A stretch of DNA of 64,000 nucleotides from Lachnospiraceae bacterium (GCA_015056915.1 SVFK01000001.1:62001-126000); one strand, 5' to 3'; positions 8,475 to 17,702 are shown, counted from the first letter of the stretch. The notes: generated from the sequence alone by a model not told the origin. Numbers and translations: made by a program.

Positions 8475-9014
8475 ATGAAACTAAAAAAACTGACCGTCCT
8501 TTCCATGTTCACCACATTGGCTTTGATAATCTTCACAGTAGAAAGCGCCATCCCACCCTTAGTGCCCATCCCTGGCATCAAGTTAGGGCTGGCCAATATA
8601 GTAACACTTGTTATTTTACATAATTATTCTGCCAAAGATGCACTTCTGGTACTGCTGATGCGCATCCTGCTCTCCAGCTTTTTCTTCGGTCAGGCAATGA
8701 GCCTCTTATACAGTCTGGCAGGGGGACTGCTCTGCTTGGTAGCCATGGTGCTGGTACACCGCCTTCTGCAGGGGCATATTCTATATCTCATCAGCATGGT
8801 CGGGGCCATTTTCCACAACCTTGGACAGCTTACGGTTGCTTATTTCATCACTTCCGTCCCCGGTGTTTTGGTCTACCTCCCATTTCTATTAATCAGTGGA
8901 ATCCTCACCGGTCTGTTTACCGGTCTCTGTGCCCATTTTATTCAGAAATATCTATGGCCTCTAACAGACGGCTCACGGTTTTTCCCAAAATCGGGTGACG
9001 ATAATTGGGAATAA
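8475..9014 (+). CDS. Gx transporter family protein (EetB-like, ECF-S-like)
   Basis: A 179-residue, roughly six-helix membrane protein of the Gx transporter / Hpre_diP_synt_I family (LALIIFTVESAIPPLVPIPGIKLGLANIVTLVIL at the start, NLGQLTVAYF later; helices run to about residue 165). Older annotations call it heptaprenyl diphosphate synthase component I; related EetB proteins are thought to move flavin across the membrane with ECF components. ATG at 8475 is preferred to 8448 because AGGAG lies eight bases before it. Likely co-transcribed with the NusG_II gene. Its 3' end overlaps the convergent folBK gene by 77 bases. Confidence 0.8.
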   Translation: MKLKKLTVLSMFTTLALIIFTVESAIPPLVPIPGIKLGLANIVTLVILHNYSAKDALLVLLMRILLSSFFFGQAMSLLYSLAGGLLCLVAMVLVHRLLQGHILYLISMVGAIFHNLGQLTVAYFITSVPGVLVYLPFLLISGILTGLFTGLCAHFIQKYLWPLTDGSRFFPKSGDDNWE

Positions 9015-9759
9015 GCTCACTTAATGGCTTTAGTACAAAATATCGATTCTCCATGTCCACATGGGGAATAATTAAATCCTTCGTTTCCAATATCAGCTTA
9101 TCATAAAAAATAATATCCAAATCAAGTGTTCGGGGTCCCCAGTGCACTTCTCTTTTTCTGTCAGCATCGGCTTCCAGCTTGTGTAGCAATTCCAATAGCT
9201 CTTCCGGGTAAAGTAAAGTAGATATCTCTATTGCTCCGTTTAGGAAATCCTGCTGTTCCACGCCGCCGTAGGGCTTCGTATTCAACAGCCCGGACACCTT
9301 ATCCACCTTCACCAACCGTTCCTGCTTTAATGCACTTATAGCTTGATTGATATAGCCTTCTCTATCTCCCATATTGGAACCCACGGATAAATATGCCTTA
9401 TGCCAACCACGATAAATTTTCACGGAAACAGACTCAAAAGGCAGACCAATGGGTGCCTGTGGTTTACGAATCTCCAAATCAATGGCTCTTACCAAAGGAA
9501 ATTGCAACAGCACCTCCTCTGCCACATGCTCTGCCACCGCCTCAATGAGCTTGCAGGTATACTTCTGCATCCAGTCAGTGATAAAATGGCACACCTCGCC
9601 ATAATGAGTAGAAAGCGTCAATTCATCTGCCCGTCCTGCCGGTCTGGTATCGGTATACAGTATAGCATTGACATAAAAAGTCTGTCCCTTCTCATTCTCC
9701 TCAGGGAAAACACCGTGATATGCATATATTTCAAGATTGTCAATTCTGATTTCGTCCAT
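8938..9759 (-). CDS. folK: Bifunctional dihydroneopterin aldolase / HPPK (FolB-FolK)
   Basis: A 273-residue fusion carrying two consecutive folate steps. Residues 1-119 are FolB (dihydroneopterin to hydroxymethyl-dihydropterin; AYHGVFPEENEKGQTFYV, LIEAVAEHVAEEVL). Residues about 121-273 are FolK, which pyrophosphorylates that product (YLSVGSNMGDREGYI, KREVHWGPRTLDLDIIFYD, PHVDMENRYFVLKPLSEL). It is the last gene of the folate operon, 30 bases after folP. Its 3' end overlaps the convergent Gx-transporter gene by 77 bases. Confidence 0.95.
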   Translation of the reverse strand: MDEIRIDNLEIYAYHGVFPEENEKGQTFYVNAILYTDTRPAGRADELTLSTHYGEVCHFITDWMQKYTCKLIEAVAEHVAEEVLLQFPLVRAIDLEIRKPQAPIGLPFESVSVKIYRGWHKAYLSVGSNMGDREGYINQAISALKQERLVKVDKVSGLLNTKPYGGVEQQDFLNGAIEISTLLYPEELLELLHKLEADADRKREVHWGPRTLDLDIIFYDKLILETKDLIIPHVDMENRYFVLKPLSELIPNYRHPILGKTVSRLLEAIDISE

Positions 9760-9789
9760 TCGAATGTAACCTTCCTTTGTATGATTCCC

Positions 9790-10605
9790 TTATGCTCTGC
9801 CGCCTCGCAGAATCGCCTCCGTCATACGGATAGCACGCACATTTTCCTTAACATCATGAACACGTACAAACATACAGCCCTTCAAGACTGCCATAACAGT
9901 GGTCACCAAAGTCCCCTCCAAGCGCTGCTTCGTGGGCAAATCAAGAGTCAGGCCTATCACCGACTTACGGCTACAGCCAAGAAGCAGTGGATATCCCAGC
10001 ACACGCAATTCCTCCAGACAGTTGATTACCTCCAGATTCTGTTCATAGCTTTTACCAAATCCTACACCGGGGTCCAGTATAATTTTACTGTCGTCAATCC
10101 CTGCCTTCTTCGCCAAAAAGAGGGACTCTGTCAAATCTGCTGCAAGCTCCTGCATAAAATCCTCATAAACTGCCTCTTTCTTATTATGCATCAGACAGCA
10201 GGGCAAATTGTTTTTAGCAATAACATCCGCTATTTTATCATCAAATTTCAGCCCCCATATATCATTAATCATATCCGCACCGGCTTGAATCCCTGCCTGT
10301 GCCACATTTCCTTTATAAGTATCCAAAGATACAGGTATATCAAATCGCGTTTTAACTTTCTCAATAATTGGGGTCACTCGCTCAATCTCTTCCGCCTCTG
10401 ACAGAGGGGTATAGCCGGGTCTTGTGGACTCGCCGCCAATATCCAGAATATCCATTCCCTCCGCTATCATCTGCTCAACACGGTAAAGTGCCTTATCCAT
10501 GTCATTCCATTTTCCGCCATCGGAAAAGGAATCCGGCGTTACATTTAGGATACCCAATACATAAGTATGTCCCTCGGTCTGAAATTCTCTATTGCCGATT
10601 CTCAT
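9790..10605 (-). CDS. folP: Dihydropteroate synthase
   Basis: A 271-residue TIM-barrel enzyme joining hydroxymethyl-dihydropterin pyrophosphate to p-aminobenzoate; the sulfonamide target. Both signatures are present: LGILNVTPDSFSDGG and DILDIGGESTRPGY. Also DPGVGFGKSYEQNLEVI and the C-terminal RVHDVKE. ATG at 10605 has AGAGG eight bases upstream, better than the GTG nine bases earlier. Fourth gene of the folate operon. Confidence 0.96.
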   Translation of the reverse strand: MRIGNREFQTEGHTYVLGILNVTPDSFSDGGKWNDMDKALYRVEQMIAEGMDILDIGGESTRPGYTPLSEAEEIERVTPIIEKVKTRFDIPVSLDTYKGNVAQAGIQAGADMINDIWGLKFDDKIADVIAKNNLPCCLMHNKKEAVYEDFMQELAADLTESLFLAKKAGIDDSKIILDPGVGFGKSYEQNLEVINCLEELRVLGYPLLLGCSRKSVIGLTLDLPTKQRLEGTLVTTVMAVLKGCMFVRVHDVKENVRAIRMTEAILRGGRA

Positions 10606-10660
10606 CCCAAACACCTCTCATTTCCCCATAAATCATATCTGTAAGCAGCTTTTCTCTTTA

Positions 10661-11143
10661 CTAATATTTTATGGTAAGATTCTTCTTATCACGCTTCCAA
10701 TCACATTCCGCCTCTGCTTTACAGGCGAAGCAGCTACGACTTGCCTTGTCGGCACGATACAAGATACCTCTGAGGTTCTTCTCCTGCATTACCGAAGCAT
10801 CACGATGACTTAAAATCGCTTCTACAATATTCTCCGACTCCTCATCTTCAAAGCCGCAATCCTTCAATATCTCCGGCGCAATGCTTCCACTGGCCTTCTC
10901 ATGCGGGGTTCCATCCTCATACTGCACATGTTTTCCGATATCATGCAATAACGCTGCCGCATAAATCCATTCCTTTTCAATGTGCAAGTCTTCTTCCAGA
11001 TTCAAAATCCATCCAATCCTTGCCACATCCAGAAAATGTGTAATATTATGACGGCAGAAGCGTCGTTCTGCTTCTGCCGTATTATTTTTCTCTAAATGAC
11101 ACAAAAACAAATCATGTTTTAATATTTTGTTTATTCTTTCCAT
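10661..11143 (-). CDS. HD-domain phosphohydrolase inside the folate operon
   Basis: A 160-residue HD-superfamily protein: RHNITHFLDVARI provides the first His, ALLHDIGKHV the HD pair, and LSHRDA the later metal ligand region. A Cys cluster CFACKAEAEC near residue 137 is an extra feature. The start at 11143 is chosen because the open frame upstream would run into folE, and GGGGAAG lies before this ATG. It sits 19 bases behind folE and 55 before folP. The window has no Nudix FolQ, and the step between FolE and FolB needs phosphate removal from dihydroneopterin triphosphate. By position this enzyme is a candidate for that step; this is inference. The alternative is an unrelated nucleotide phosphohydrolase. 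Confidence 0.82.
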   Translation of the reverse strand: MERINKILKHDLFLCHLEKNNTAEAERRFCRHNITHFLDVARIGWILNLEEDLHIEKEWIYAAALLHDIGKHVQYEDGTPHEKASGSIAPEILKDCGFEDEESENIVEAILSHRDASVMQEKNLRGILYRADKASRSCFACKAEAECDWKRDKKNLTIKY

Positions 11144-11162
11144 GTTTAACTTCCCCGATGTA

Positions 11163-11726
11163 TCAATTACTATTCCGAAGCATCTGAAAGAATTGATTCT
11201 GCAATGTAATATCCTCTTCAAACACTCCGCGGGAGGCAATACTTACCGTCTTACTTCCGGGCTTTTTGATACCGCGCATCGTCATGCACATATGCTCTGC
11301 CTCCAGCATTACCATAACTCCCTGTGGCTGTATATGCTGCATGATAGCATCCGCAATCTGCCCTGTCATCTGCTCCTGTATCTGCAATCTCTTGGCATAT
11401 ACCTCTACTGTTCTGGCAAGCTTACTCAAGCCTACCACCTTTCCGTTGGGTATGTAAGCCACATGCGCCTTACCGTAAAAAGGCATCAGGTGATGCTCGC
11501 AGGTGGAATAAAACACAATATCTTTTTCCAACACAATCTCATTATTATCTACAGTAAACACCTTGGAGAGATGCGTTCCTGCATCCTCCTCCATGCCTCC
11601 ACAGATTTCTTCATACATTCTGGCAATCCGCTCGGGAGTTTCCAACAGCCCCTCTCTGTTTACATCCTCACCGATACCTTCTAAAAGCAGCTTTACTGCC
11701 TCTTTTACTTTTTCGTGGTCTACCAT
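11163..11726 (-). CDS. folE: GTP cyclohydrolase I
   Basis: A 187-residue FolE converting GTP to 7,8-dihydroneopterin triphosphate, the first folate step. The zinc ligands are visible in [13 protein letters not shown] and EHMCMTMRG, and the signature [17 protein letters not shown] is present. ATG at 11726 is preceded by AGGCGG with good spacing and gives a length near the B. subtilis enzyme; an in-frame ATG at 11759 lies 4 bases after folC but lacks a good ribosome binding site. Second gene of the folate operon. Confidence 0.96.
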   Translation of the reverse strand: MVDHEKVKEAVKLLLEGIGEDVNREGLLETPERIARMYEEICGGMEEDAGTHLSKVFTVDNNEIVLEKDIVFYSTCEHHLMPFYGKAHVAYIPNGKVVGLSKLARTVEVYAKRLQIQEQMTGQIADAIMQHIQPQGVMVMLEAEHMCMTMRGIKKPGSKTVSIASRGVFEEDITLQNQFFQMLRNSN

Positions 11727-11762
11727 TTCACCAACCGCCTTTCTATGCATAACATCCATACT

Positions 11763-13049
11763 CTATGCATGATGCGCTACCATATTGATAAGTCTGCCCA
11801 GATAAGACAGCGAACCGAAGGCAATAATCACATCATCCTTTCCGGCAAGCAAATAACTTATCTCCACGGCCTCCTCCAGACTGTCCACCGCCGTCACATT
11901 GGGATGCATGGGTGCAATTTCCTTTGCCAGGTCATAGCTGTGCATCGCTCTTGGATTCTCCGGTGGTGTCACCGTAATAATCTGATCCGCATATTTTTCA
12001 GTCAAGGCTATTACTTTATCATATTCCTTGTCCTTTAATATTCCCATTATATAGATAATTCTCTTATTTGTAAAATAAAATTCAATGGATTCCGCAAGTT
12101 TTTGCGCTGCATCCTCATTATGAGCACCATCCACAATAAAATAAGGCTTCTTTCCGATAAGCTGAAAACGCCCCGGCCACACCGCTTCCTTCAAGCCTTT
12201 TCGTATAGCGGCTTCAGAAACCGAAAAGCCCATTTCACCAAGTGCCTTTACAGCCTCCAGTGCCAGCACTGCGTTATCTATCTGAAATTTGCCTGCCAGA
12301 GTAATCTCCAGCTTCTTCCATTGACCGTAATCAAAACGCTGCTTCTCTATTCCATAGCGCACATGTCCTGCCTTACTGCTGTCAGCAATACAGAAAGGAC
12401 AAGCAAATGTCTCTGCCACCCGACCGATTACCTCCAGAACCTCTGCGCTTTGTTGCATGCACACCACCCGGCAGCCCTGCTTTATAATACCCGCCTTCTG
12501 CGATGCAATCTCGGTTATGTTCTTACCCAGAAACTGCATGTGATCCATTCCGATAGATGTCAGCACGGCCACCTGTGTAGTCTCTATCAGATTGGTGGCA
12601 TCAGACAGTCCTCCCATTCCGGTCTCTAATACCACAATATCACACTGCTTCTTCTGAAAATACCAAAAGGCCAGCGCTGTTTCGATTTCAAAGACCGTGG
12701 GATGCCCAAAGCCCTCCTGCACCATTTCCTCACAGATTCCCTTTATCAGTTCCACCCCTTCACAAAGTGATGTCTTGGTAATCGACTGTTTCCCTACTTG
12801 AATCCGCTCACGATAATTAAAAATAACAGGTGACATATATCTTCCCACTCGGTATCCGGCACAGCTTAAAATCGTAGAAATAAAACAGAGTGTAGATCCC
12901 TTGCCGTTAGTTCCCGCAATGTGTACGAATTTCAACGCATTCTGGGGATTCCCCAGTCTACGGCACAATTCTCTGATATTGTCCAAGCCCGGCACAATAC
13001 CGTAGCCTGCAACAGCCTCCATATACGCCAATGCCTCTTCGTATTTCAT
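11763..13049 (-). CDS. folC: Dihydrofolate synthase / folylpolyglutamate synthase
   Basis: A 428-residue Mur-ligase-family enzyme that adds glutamate to dihydropteroate and folates. ATP-binding loop FVHIAGTNGKGSTLCFIS (about 41-58), VVLETGMGGLSDATNLI, SIGMDHMQFLG and the C-terminal Mur ligase domain FIVDGAHNEDAAQ are all typical. First gene of the operon folC-folE-HD-folP-folBK. No tetrahydrofolate riboswitch could be recognised in the 130 bases upstream. Confidence 0.95.
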   Translation of the reverse strand: MKYEEALAYMEAVAGYGIVPGLDNIRELCRRLGNPQNALKFVHIAGTNGKGSTLCFISTILSCAGYRVGRYMSPVIFNYRERIQVGKQSITKTSLCEGVELIKGICEEMVQEGFGHPTVFEIETALAFWYFQKKQCDIVVLETGMGGLSDATNLIETTQVAVLTSIGMDHMQFLGKNITEIASQKAGIIKQGCRVVCMQQSAEVLEVIGRVAETFACPFCIADSSKAGHVRYGIEKQRFDYGQWKKLEITLAGKFQIDNAVLALEAVKALGEMGFSVSEAAIRKGLKEAVWPGRFQLIGKKPYFIVDGAHNEDAAQKLAESIEFYFTNKRIIYIMGILKDKEYDKVIALTEKYADQIITVTPPENPRAMHSYDLAKEIAPMHPNVTAVDSLEEAVEISYLLAGKDDVIIAFGSLSYLGRLINMVAHHA

Positions 13050-13181
13050 GGGTCTTACTCCCTTCTAAATCTGCGATTTCTTATTATCCTTTTGTTGATT
13101 AGTTTTGCTCCAAACGGTTCATACTAAAGCCGGAAAGCAACTCCCAATCAAAACAGTATCACTTCCCCGAAAGGAGCCCCT

Positions 13182-13622
13182 ATGAATAAAACAACACGCG
13201 TTTCCAATAACTTTTCCAAAAATTTTCTGCGCTGCGGACTGATAGGTTGGTGTATGGAAATCATTTTCACAGCATTAAATTCTCTGCGCCGCCGGGATTT
13301 TCGATTACAGGGAACCACCTCTATCTGGATGTTTCCCATCTATGGTTGCGCTGCTTTTCTAAAGCCAATCAGTCTGCTGTTAAAGTCCCGCCCCTTCTGG
13401 GTCAGAGGTCTCACCTACATGTCTCTGATTTTCTCAGCGGAATTCCTGACAGGCTCACTGCTGCAAAGACGCGCCCTCTGTCCTTGGGATTATCAGCGCA
13501 GTCGCTGGAATATCAGACGACTTGTTCGCTTGGACTATGCCCCCTACTGGTTCGGTGCCGGCCTGCTGTTTGAGCAGATGCTTGCCAAAACCGACAAAAA
13601 GCTTACTCCGCCACCGACATAG
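13182..13622 (+). CDS. CmpB-like 'putative ABC transporter permease' membrane protein
   Basis: A 146-residue membrane protein of the family annotated as putative ABC transporter permease (PF06541-type). Recognisable parts are LIGWCMEIIFTAL near the start, the helix WMFPIYGCAAFLKPISLLL, EFLTGSLLQ and the diagnostic CPWDYQRSRWNIRRLVRLDYAPYWFGAGLLFE at the end. About four membrane helices. No ABC ATPase is linked and the true function is unknown. AAGGAG precedes the ATG. Its 3' end overlaps the convergent MATE gene by 20 bases. Confidence 0.75.
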   Translation: MNKTTRVSNNFSKNFLRCGLIGWCMEIIFTALNSLRRRDFRLQGTTSIWMFPIYGCAAFLKPISLLLKSRPFWVRGLTYMSLIFSAEFLTGSLLQRRALCPWDYQRSRWNIRRLVRLDYAPYWFGAGLLFEQMLAKTDKKLTPPPT

Positions 13623-14988
13623 GAGCATCAACTCGTTGCTGCTCCTCCCGCAGCTTCTTTTCCTTTATCATTTTCCTCATCTGGATACGATATGCAATCC
13701 ACAGGAACAGTCCTGCCGCAAACCACGCACCGGCATTGGCAAAGCACACACCTTCATAGCTTAAAAGCCGCGCTGCCATATAAGCTGCAACACAGCGACT
13801 TGCCAACTCTACCACGCCGCCCAGCATGGGAAGGAAGCCAAAGCCACAGCCCTGCAATGCATTTCGGAATATAAAAATCATGCCCAGGAAGATAAAGAAT
13901 GCTCCACATATTACAATATATATTTTGGCATATTCAAGCACCACGTCTACATCCTCTGTTACAAACAGGCGGATTACATAGGGCAGCATCAGATATATCA
14001 GACCATACACTACTAACGCGTATACGGCTGACATTACATTTGCCACCTTCACGCCCTTTTTGATACGGTTTAAGTCATTGACACCGCGGTTTTGAGCACT
14101 ATAGGTGGCCATCGTAACGCCCATTGCGGCAAAAGGCTGTGTCACCAGCTGCTCCACCTTGCAGGAAACAGAATAGGATGCCACTGCCACAGAACCCAAG
14201 AGGTTAAGCGCGGACTGTACCAGAATCGTACCTACTGCTGTAATGGAGAATTGCAATGCCATGGGAAGTCCCACACCTATCTGCTGACGTACGCAGCAGC
14301 TGCTTAATCGGAAATGTCGCTTCTCCACATGGAGTGTCTGTACCTTCTTTATAATATAAATCAAACACAGAACACCTGACAGACCTTGTGAAATCACAGT
14401 AGCATATGCCACACCTGCCACGCCCATATGCGCATATACAATTAATACATAATCAAGCACAATGTTAACCACTGAAGAGATAACCAGAAGCACCAACGGC
14501 ACCACACTGTTGCCTATGGCACGGAGGATACTTGCCTGAATATTGTAAAGTACACTACAACAGATACCCGCACAGATAATCATGATATATTCCTTAGCCA
14601 TATCAAATATATCTTCCGGCGTGTTCATTATCGTTAACAGCCAGTCCATACACAGCATACTCACCGCTGTCATCACCACTGTTACAATGGCAGACAGAAT
14701 CACGGCGCTACCTATACTTTTCTTCATGCCCTCTCTGTCTCCGGCGCCAAATCGCTGTGCCGTCATTACCGTAAATCCGGTGGTCAATCCCTGAGTAAAA
14801 CCCATAATCAAAAAGCAAACTGAACCGGTGGCACCCACTGCAGCCAGTGCATCCACACCTACAAAACGACCCACGATTATAGTGTCCACCATGCTATAAA
14901 GCTGCTGAAAAATATTTCCTATGATAATGGGAATAATAAATTTCGTAATCAGACTAAGCGACTTACCCTTTGTCATATCAAGTTCCAT
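13603..14988 (-). CDS. MATE-family multidrug/Na+ efflux transporter
   Basis: A 461-residue, about 12-helix MATE transporter with two MatE repeats (first about 10-175, KFIIPIIIGNIFQQLYSMVDTIIVGRFVGVDALAAVG; second about 235-395). The motif QLYSMVDTIIVGR is the standard clostridial MATE start. It exports cationic drugs or metabolites using an ion gradient; the substrate cannot be told. ATG behind GGAG. Monocistronic; the PH-domain gene upstream ends in a terminator. Confidence 0.93.
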   Translation of the reverse strand: MELDMTKGKSLSLITKFIIPIIIGNIFQQLYSMVDTIIVGRFVGVDALAAVGATGSVCFLIMGFTQGLTTGFTVMTAQRFGAGDREGMKKSIGSAVILSAIVTVVMTAVSMLCMDWLLTIMNTPEDIFDMAKEYIMIICAGICCSVLYNIQASILRAIGNSVVPLVLLVISSVVNIVLDYVLIVYAHMGVAGVAYATVISQGLSGVLCLIYIIKKVQTLHVEKRHFRLSSCCVRQQIGVGLPMALQFSITAVGTILVQSALNLLGSVAVASYSVSCKVEQLVTQPFAAMGVTMATYSAQNRGVNDLNRIKKGVKVANVMSAVYALVVYGLIYLMLPYVIRLFVTEDVDVVLEYAKIYIVICGAFFIFLGMIFIFRNALQGCGFGFLPMLGGVVELASRCVAAYMAARLLSYEGVCFANAGAWFAAGLFLWIAYRIQMRKMIKEKKLREEQQRVDAPMSVAE

Positions 14989-15003
14989 ATATTTCTTCTC
15001 CCT

Positions 15004-15036
15004 AAAAGACAGGACCTGATCAGGTCCCGTCCTTTT
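15004..15036 (-). terminator. Rho-independent terminator after the PH-domain gene
   Basis: Stem GGACCTGATCAGGTCC with A-rich and T-rich flanks on both sides (AAAAGAC ... GTCCTTTT). On the minus strand it closes the PH-domain gene just before the MATE gene. Confidence 0.7.
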
Positions 15037-15083
15037 CCCATTCTATGCTATTTTATCGCCTTACAAAATTGTATTGCTGCCTC

Positions 15084-15464
15084 TTACAAAATAGAATCAT
15101 CTATGTCGCTCATCTCACCGGAACCGATGTCCAGCATATTGACTGTACGTCTCTTTAATCTGGCTTCCTCAGACTGTTCTAAAATAAAATCCTTAATCGC
15201 TCTGGAATTGCGAATATGCTCCATCACAAGAGTAGGATGTGTAGTATCACCGGTATGACAAACCACCGTACCCAGCTTAAACATTTTCTCAATAAGAGTA
15301 GCAGTGTGCTGTACATCCTGCACCTTATACATATAACAATCATTTTCCACGGTTTTAAATAAACCGGAATTAATAGTAAGCATATCTTCTTTCACAATAT
15401 ATTTAGTAAAAGTAAAAGGCAATCCAAAAAATAACCAACGTTTTCTTTCAACAAATTCCATCAT
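15084..15464 (-). CDS. PH-domain (DUF304-like) protein
   Basis: A 126-residue protein whose first 100 residues fit a bacterial PH domain of the YdbS/bPH_2 kind (RKRWLFFGLPFTFTKYIVKEDMLTINSGLFKTVENDCYMYKVQDVQ, then GTVVCHTGDTTHPTLVMEHIRNSRAIKDFILEQ). No membrane helices precede it, unlike typical DUF304 membrane proteins, and a charged tail follows. Function unknown. GGAAG before ATG; either of two adjacent ATG codons could be used. Single gene with a terminator behind it. Confidence 0.7.
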   Translation of the reverse strand: MMEFVERKRWLFFGLPFTFTKYIVKEDMLTINSGLFKTVENDCYMYKVQDVQHTATLIEKMFKLGTVVCHTGDTTHPTLVMEHIRNSRAIKDFILEQSEEARLKRRTVNMLDIGSGEMSDIDDSIL

Positions 15465-15619
15465 GCATTCTTCCTTTCCTATTCAAAATTCAAGCCATTC
15501 TGTTTGTCAAATAAGCTTCTCCTTTATTATAGTTGATGAATGCATATATTGCAAAACCTTTCTGCAAAAACACCCAAAAATTTACACAAAATTTTAGTCC
15601 TTTTTTTCACAAGAATTAA

Positions 15620-15648
15620 TTGCAACTACGTTCAATAAATGGTATCAT
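15620..15648 (+). promoter_or_regulatory. Probable promoter of the nitroreductase gene
   Basis: TTGCAA at 15620-15625 and TATCAT at 15643-15648, 17-base spacing, 29 bases before the start codon. Confidence 0.5.
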
Positions 15649-15677
15649 AATAAAAATGTGTTCAGGAGGATAACTAC

Positions 15678-16214
15678 ATGACTGCAAAAGAATGTATTAC
15701 CGGTCGCAGAAGTATCCGTCAGTATACGGACCAGCCTGTGTCCCATGAGTTGCTTTCCCAGATTGTTGAGACTGCTTCCTACGCTCCCAGCTGGAAAAAC
15801 ACCCAGATTGTCCGCTATATTGCTGTAGAGGGCGACATGAAGAACAAGCTTGCTGCTTGTACCTCCGGTCATCCCAACAATGGCAGAATTATGGAGAATG
15901 CTCCTATGGTAATCGCTGTTACCATTATCAAAGGCAGATGCGGTTTTGAGAGAGACGGTTCCTATACTACCGAACGTGGTGACTCCTGGCAGATGTATGA
16001 TGCCGGTGTTGCCAGCGAAGCATTTTGTCTCGCCGCATACGAGCAGGGACTTGGTACTGTTATTATGGGTATATTTGATCAAAAGGAAGCCTCCGAGCTT
16101 TTGCAGATTCCTGATGACAGAGACTTAATTGCTCTGATTCCCATCGGCTATCCTGCAGAATCTCCCATTGCTCCCAAACGTAAGAGCGTGGAAGATTTAT
16201 TAACCTATCAATAA
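15678..16214 (+). CDS. Nitroreductase-family FMN-dependent oxidoreductase
   Basis: A 178-residue nitroreductase-fold flavoprotein ([21 protein letters not shown] at the FMN-binding start, [39 protein letters not shown], and the C-terminal [11 protein letters not shown]). It reduces quinones, nitro-compounds or flavins with NAD(P)H; the physiological substrate is not evident. AGGAGG precedes the ATG. Its own promoter and a terminator make it a single-gene unit. Confidence 0.9.
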   Translation: MTAKECITGRRSIRQYTDQPVSHELLSQIVETASYAPSWKNTQIVRYIAVEGDMKNKLAACTSGHPNNGRIMENAPMVIAVTIIKGRCGFERDGSYTTERGDSWQMYDAGVASEAFCLAAYEQGLGTVIMGIFDQKEASELLQIPDDRDLIALIPIGYPAESPIAPKRKSVEDLLTYQ

Positions 16215-16222
16215 TTTATATG

Positions 16223-16252
16223 AGTCGAAGGGATTTTCTCTTCGACTTTTCT
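16223..16252 (+). terminator. Terminator after the nitroreductase gene
   Basis: Stem AGTCGAAG / CTTCGACT followed by TTTTCT, nine bases after the stop codon. Confidence 0.8.
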
Positions 16253-16320
16253 ATGCCCCATGCCGGGCAACTATGATCTATGTAAACTGCAGCAAATTAC
16301 AGAATGGAGGAATTGCAATC

Positions 16321-17241
16321 ATGCTCAGACACTTAATGAGTCCACTTGATTTTTCTACCGAGGAATTGGACAAGCTTTTCGACCTTGCCAATGACATTGA
16401 AAACAACCCGCAAAAATATGCTCATGCCTGCGATGGCAAAATTCTTGCCACCTGCTTTTATGAGCCCAGTACACGTACACGCTTAAGCTTTGAATCAGCC
16501 ATGACCAGACTTGGCGGACAGGTAATCGGATTCTCCGATGCCACCTCCTCTTCTGCTTCCAAGGGAGAAAGCGTATCCGATACCATTCGCGTTATCTCCT
16601 GCTACGCAGACATCTGCGCTATGCGCCATCCCAAGGAGGGTGCTCCCATGGTGGCTGCCGAAAAATCCGACATCCCCGTAATCAATGCTGGTGACGGTGG
16701 ACATCAGCACCCCACACAGACCCTGACAGATCTGCTGACGATTCGAAGCATGAAGAACACCTTGAGCAGCTTCACAATCGGGCTGTGCGGCGACTTAAAA
16801 TTCGGTCGTACGGTACACTCCCTAATCAATGCTCTGGTACGCTATGAGGACATCAACTTTATCTTCATCTCCCCCGAAGAGCTTCGCGTACCGGACTACA
16901 TTACCGACATGCTGAAGGAGAAAAACATTCCTTACGAAGAAGTCATTCGTCTGGAGGATGTTATGCCGAAGCTGGACTTCCTTTATATGACTCGTGTACA
17001 GAAGGAACGCTTCTTTAATGAAGAAGATTATATCCGCTTAAAGGACTTTTACATTTTAGACAAAGCCAAGCTCTCCCTTGCCAAGGAAGACATGCTGGTG
17101 CTGCATCCCCTGCCCCGTGTCAATGAAATCTCCGTAGAGGTGGATGACGACCCCAGAGCCGCTTACTTCAAGCAGGCCAAATACGGCGTATACGTGAGAA
17201 TGGCACTGATTCTGACACTGTTAAATATCACCGTTGCATAA
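16321..17241 (+). CDS. pyrB: Aspartate carbamoyltransferase, catalytic chain
   Basis: A 306-residue PyrB, which condenses carbamoyl phosphate with aspartate in UMP synthesis. The carbamoyl-phosphate site is [38 protein letters not shown] and [10 protein letters not shown] are also canonical. The frame is open from 16273, but ATG at 16321 has GGAGG ten bases upstream and matches the family start ([19 protein letters not shown]). It is followed after 18 bases by pyrI, forming the allosteric dodecamer type of enzyme. Confidence 0.97.
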   Translation: MLRHLMSPLDFSTEELDKLFDLANDIENNPQKYAHACDGKILATCFYEPSTRTRLSFESAMTRLGGQVIGFSDATSSSASKGESVSDTIRVISCYADICAMRHPKEGAPMVAAEKSDIPVINAGDGGHQHPTQTLTDLLTIRSMKNTLSSFTIGLCGDLKFGRTVHSLINALVRYEDINFIFISPEELRVPDYITDMLKEKNIPYEEVIRLEDVMPKLDFLYMTRVQKERFFNEEDYIRLKDFYILDKAKLSLAKEDMLVLHPLPRVNEISVEVDDDPRAAYFKQAKYGVYVRMALILTLLNITVA

Positions 17242-17259
17242 AGCAGAAAGAGGTTAAAA

Positions 17260-17697
17260 ATGTTAAATGTAGGAAAAATTGAAGAAGGCTTCGTACTGGA
17301 CCACATTAAAGCAGGCAAAAGCCTTTCCTTATATGAGCATCTGCAATTAGATAAGCAGGATTGTACTGTAGCAATTATTAAAAATGCAAAAAGTAATAAA
17401 ATGGGCAAAAAGGACATCCTCAAGGTAGAATGTGACATTAACCTTTTAGATTTGGATGTACTGGCTTTTATCGACCACAACATCACCGTAAATGTTATCA
17501 AAAACGGTGACATTGTGGAGAAAAAAGAATTAGTCCTACCCAAACAGATTAAAAATGTCATCAAATGCCACAATCCCAGATGTATCACCTCCATCGAACA
17601 GGAGCTTCCCCACATCTTTGTACTGGCAGATGAGGAAAAGGAAGTTTACCGCTGTAAGTATTGTGAAGAGAAATACAGCGAATCAGCAATGCGATAG
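17260..17697 (+). CDS. pyrI: Aspartate carbamoyltransferase, regulatory chain
   Basis: A 145-residue PyrI. The N-terminal allosteric nucleotide-binding domain starts MLNVGKIEEGFVLDHIKAG, and the C-terminal zinc domain has four Cys in CHNPRC and CKYC (about residues 107-141) that hold the contact to PyrB. It gives CTP/UTP inhibition of the holoenzyme. AGAGG precedes the ATG. It ends 5 bases before the convergent ABC ATPase gene. Confidence 0.96.
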   Translation: MLNVGKIEEGFVLDHIKAGKSLSLYEHLQLDKQDCTVAIIKNAKSNKMGKKDILKVECDINLLDLDVLAFIDHNITVNVIKNGDIVEKKELVLPKQIKNVIKCHNPRCITSIEQELPHIFVLADEEKEVYRCKYCEEKYSESAMR

Positions 17698-17702
17698 AAC
17701 AC

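Noticed and set aside
9400..10401. 333-codon plus-strand frame
   Set aside because: Antisense to folBK and folP, which have full catalytic motifs; codon pattern is a mirror of the real genes.
13050..13181. Tetrahydrofolate riboswitch before folC
   Set aside because: The upstream bases do not show the conserved core, and the gap is too short.
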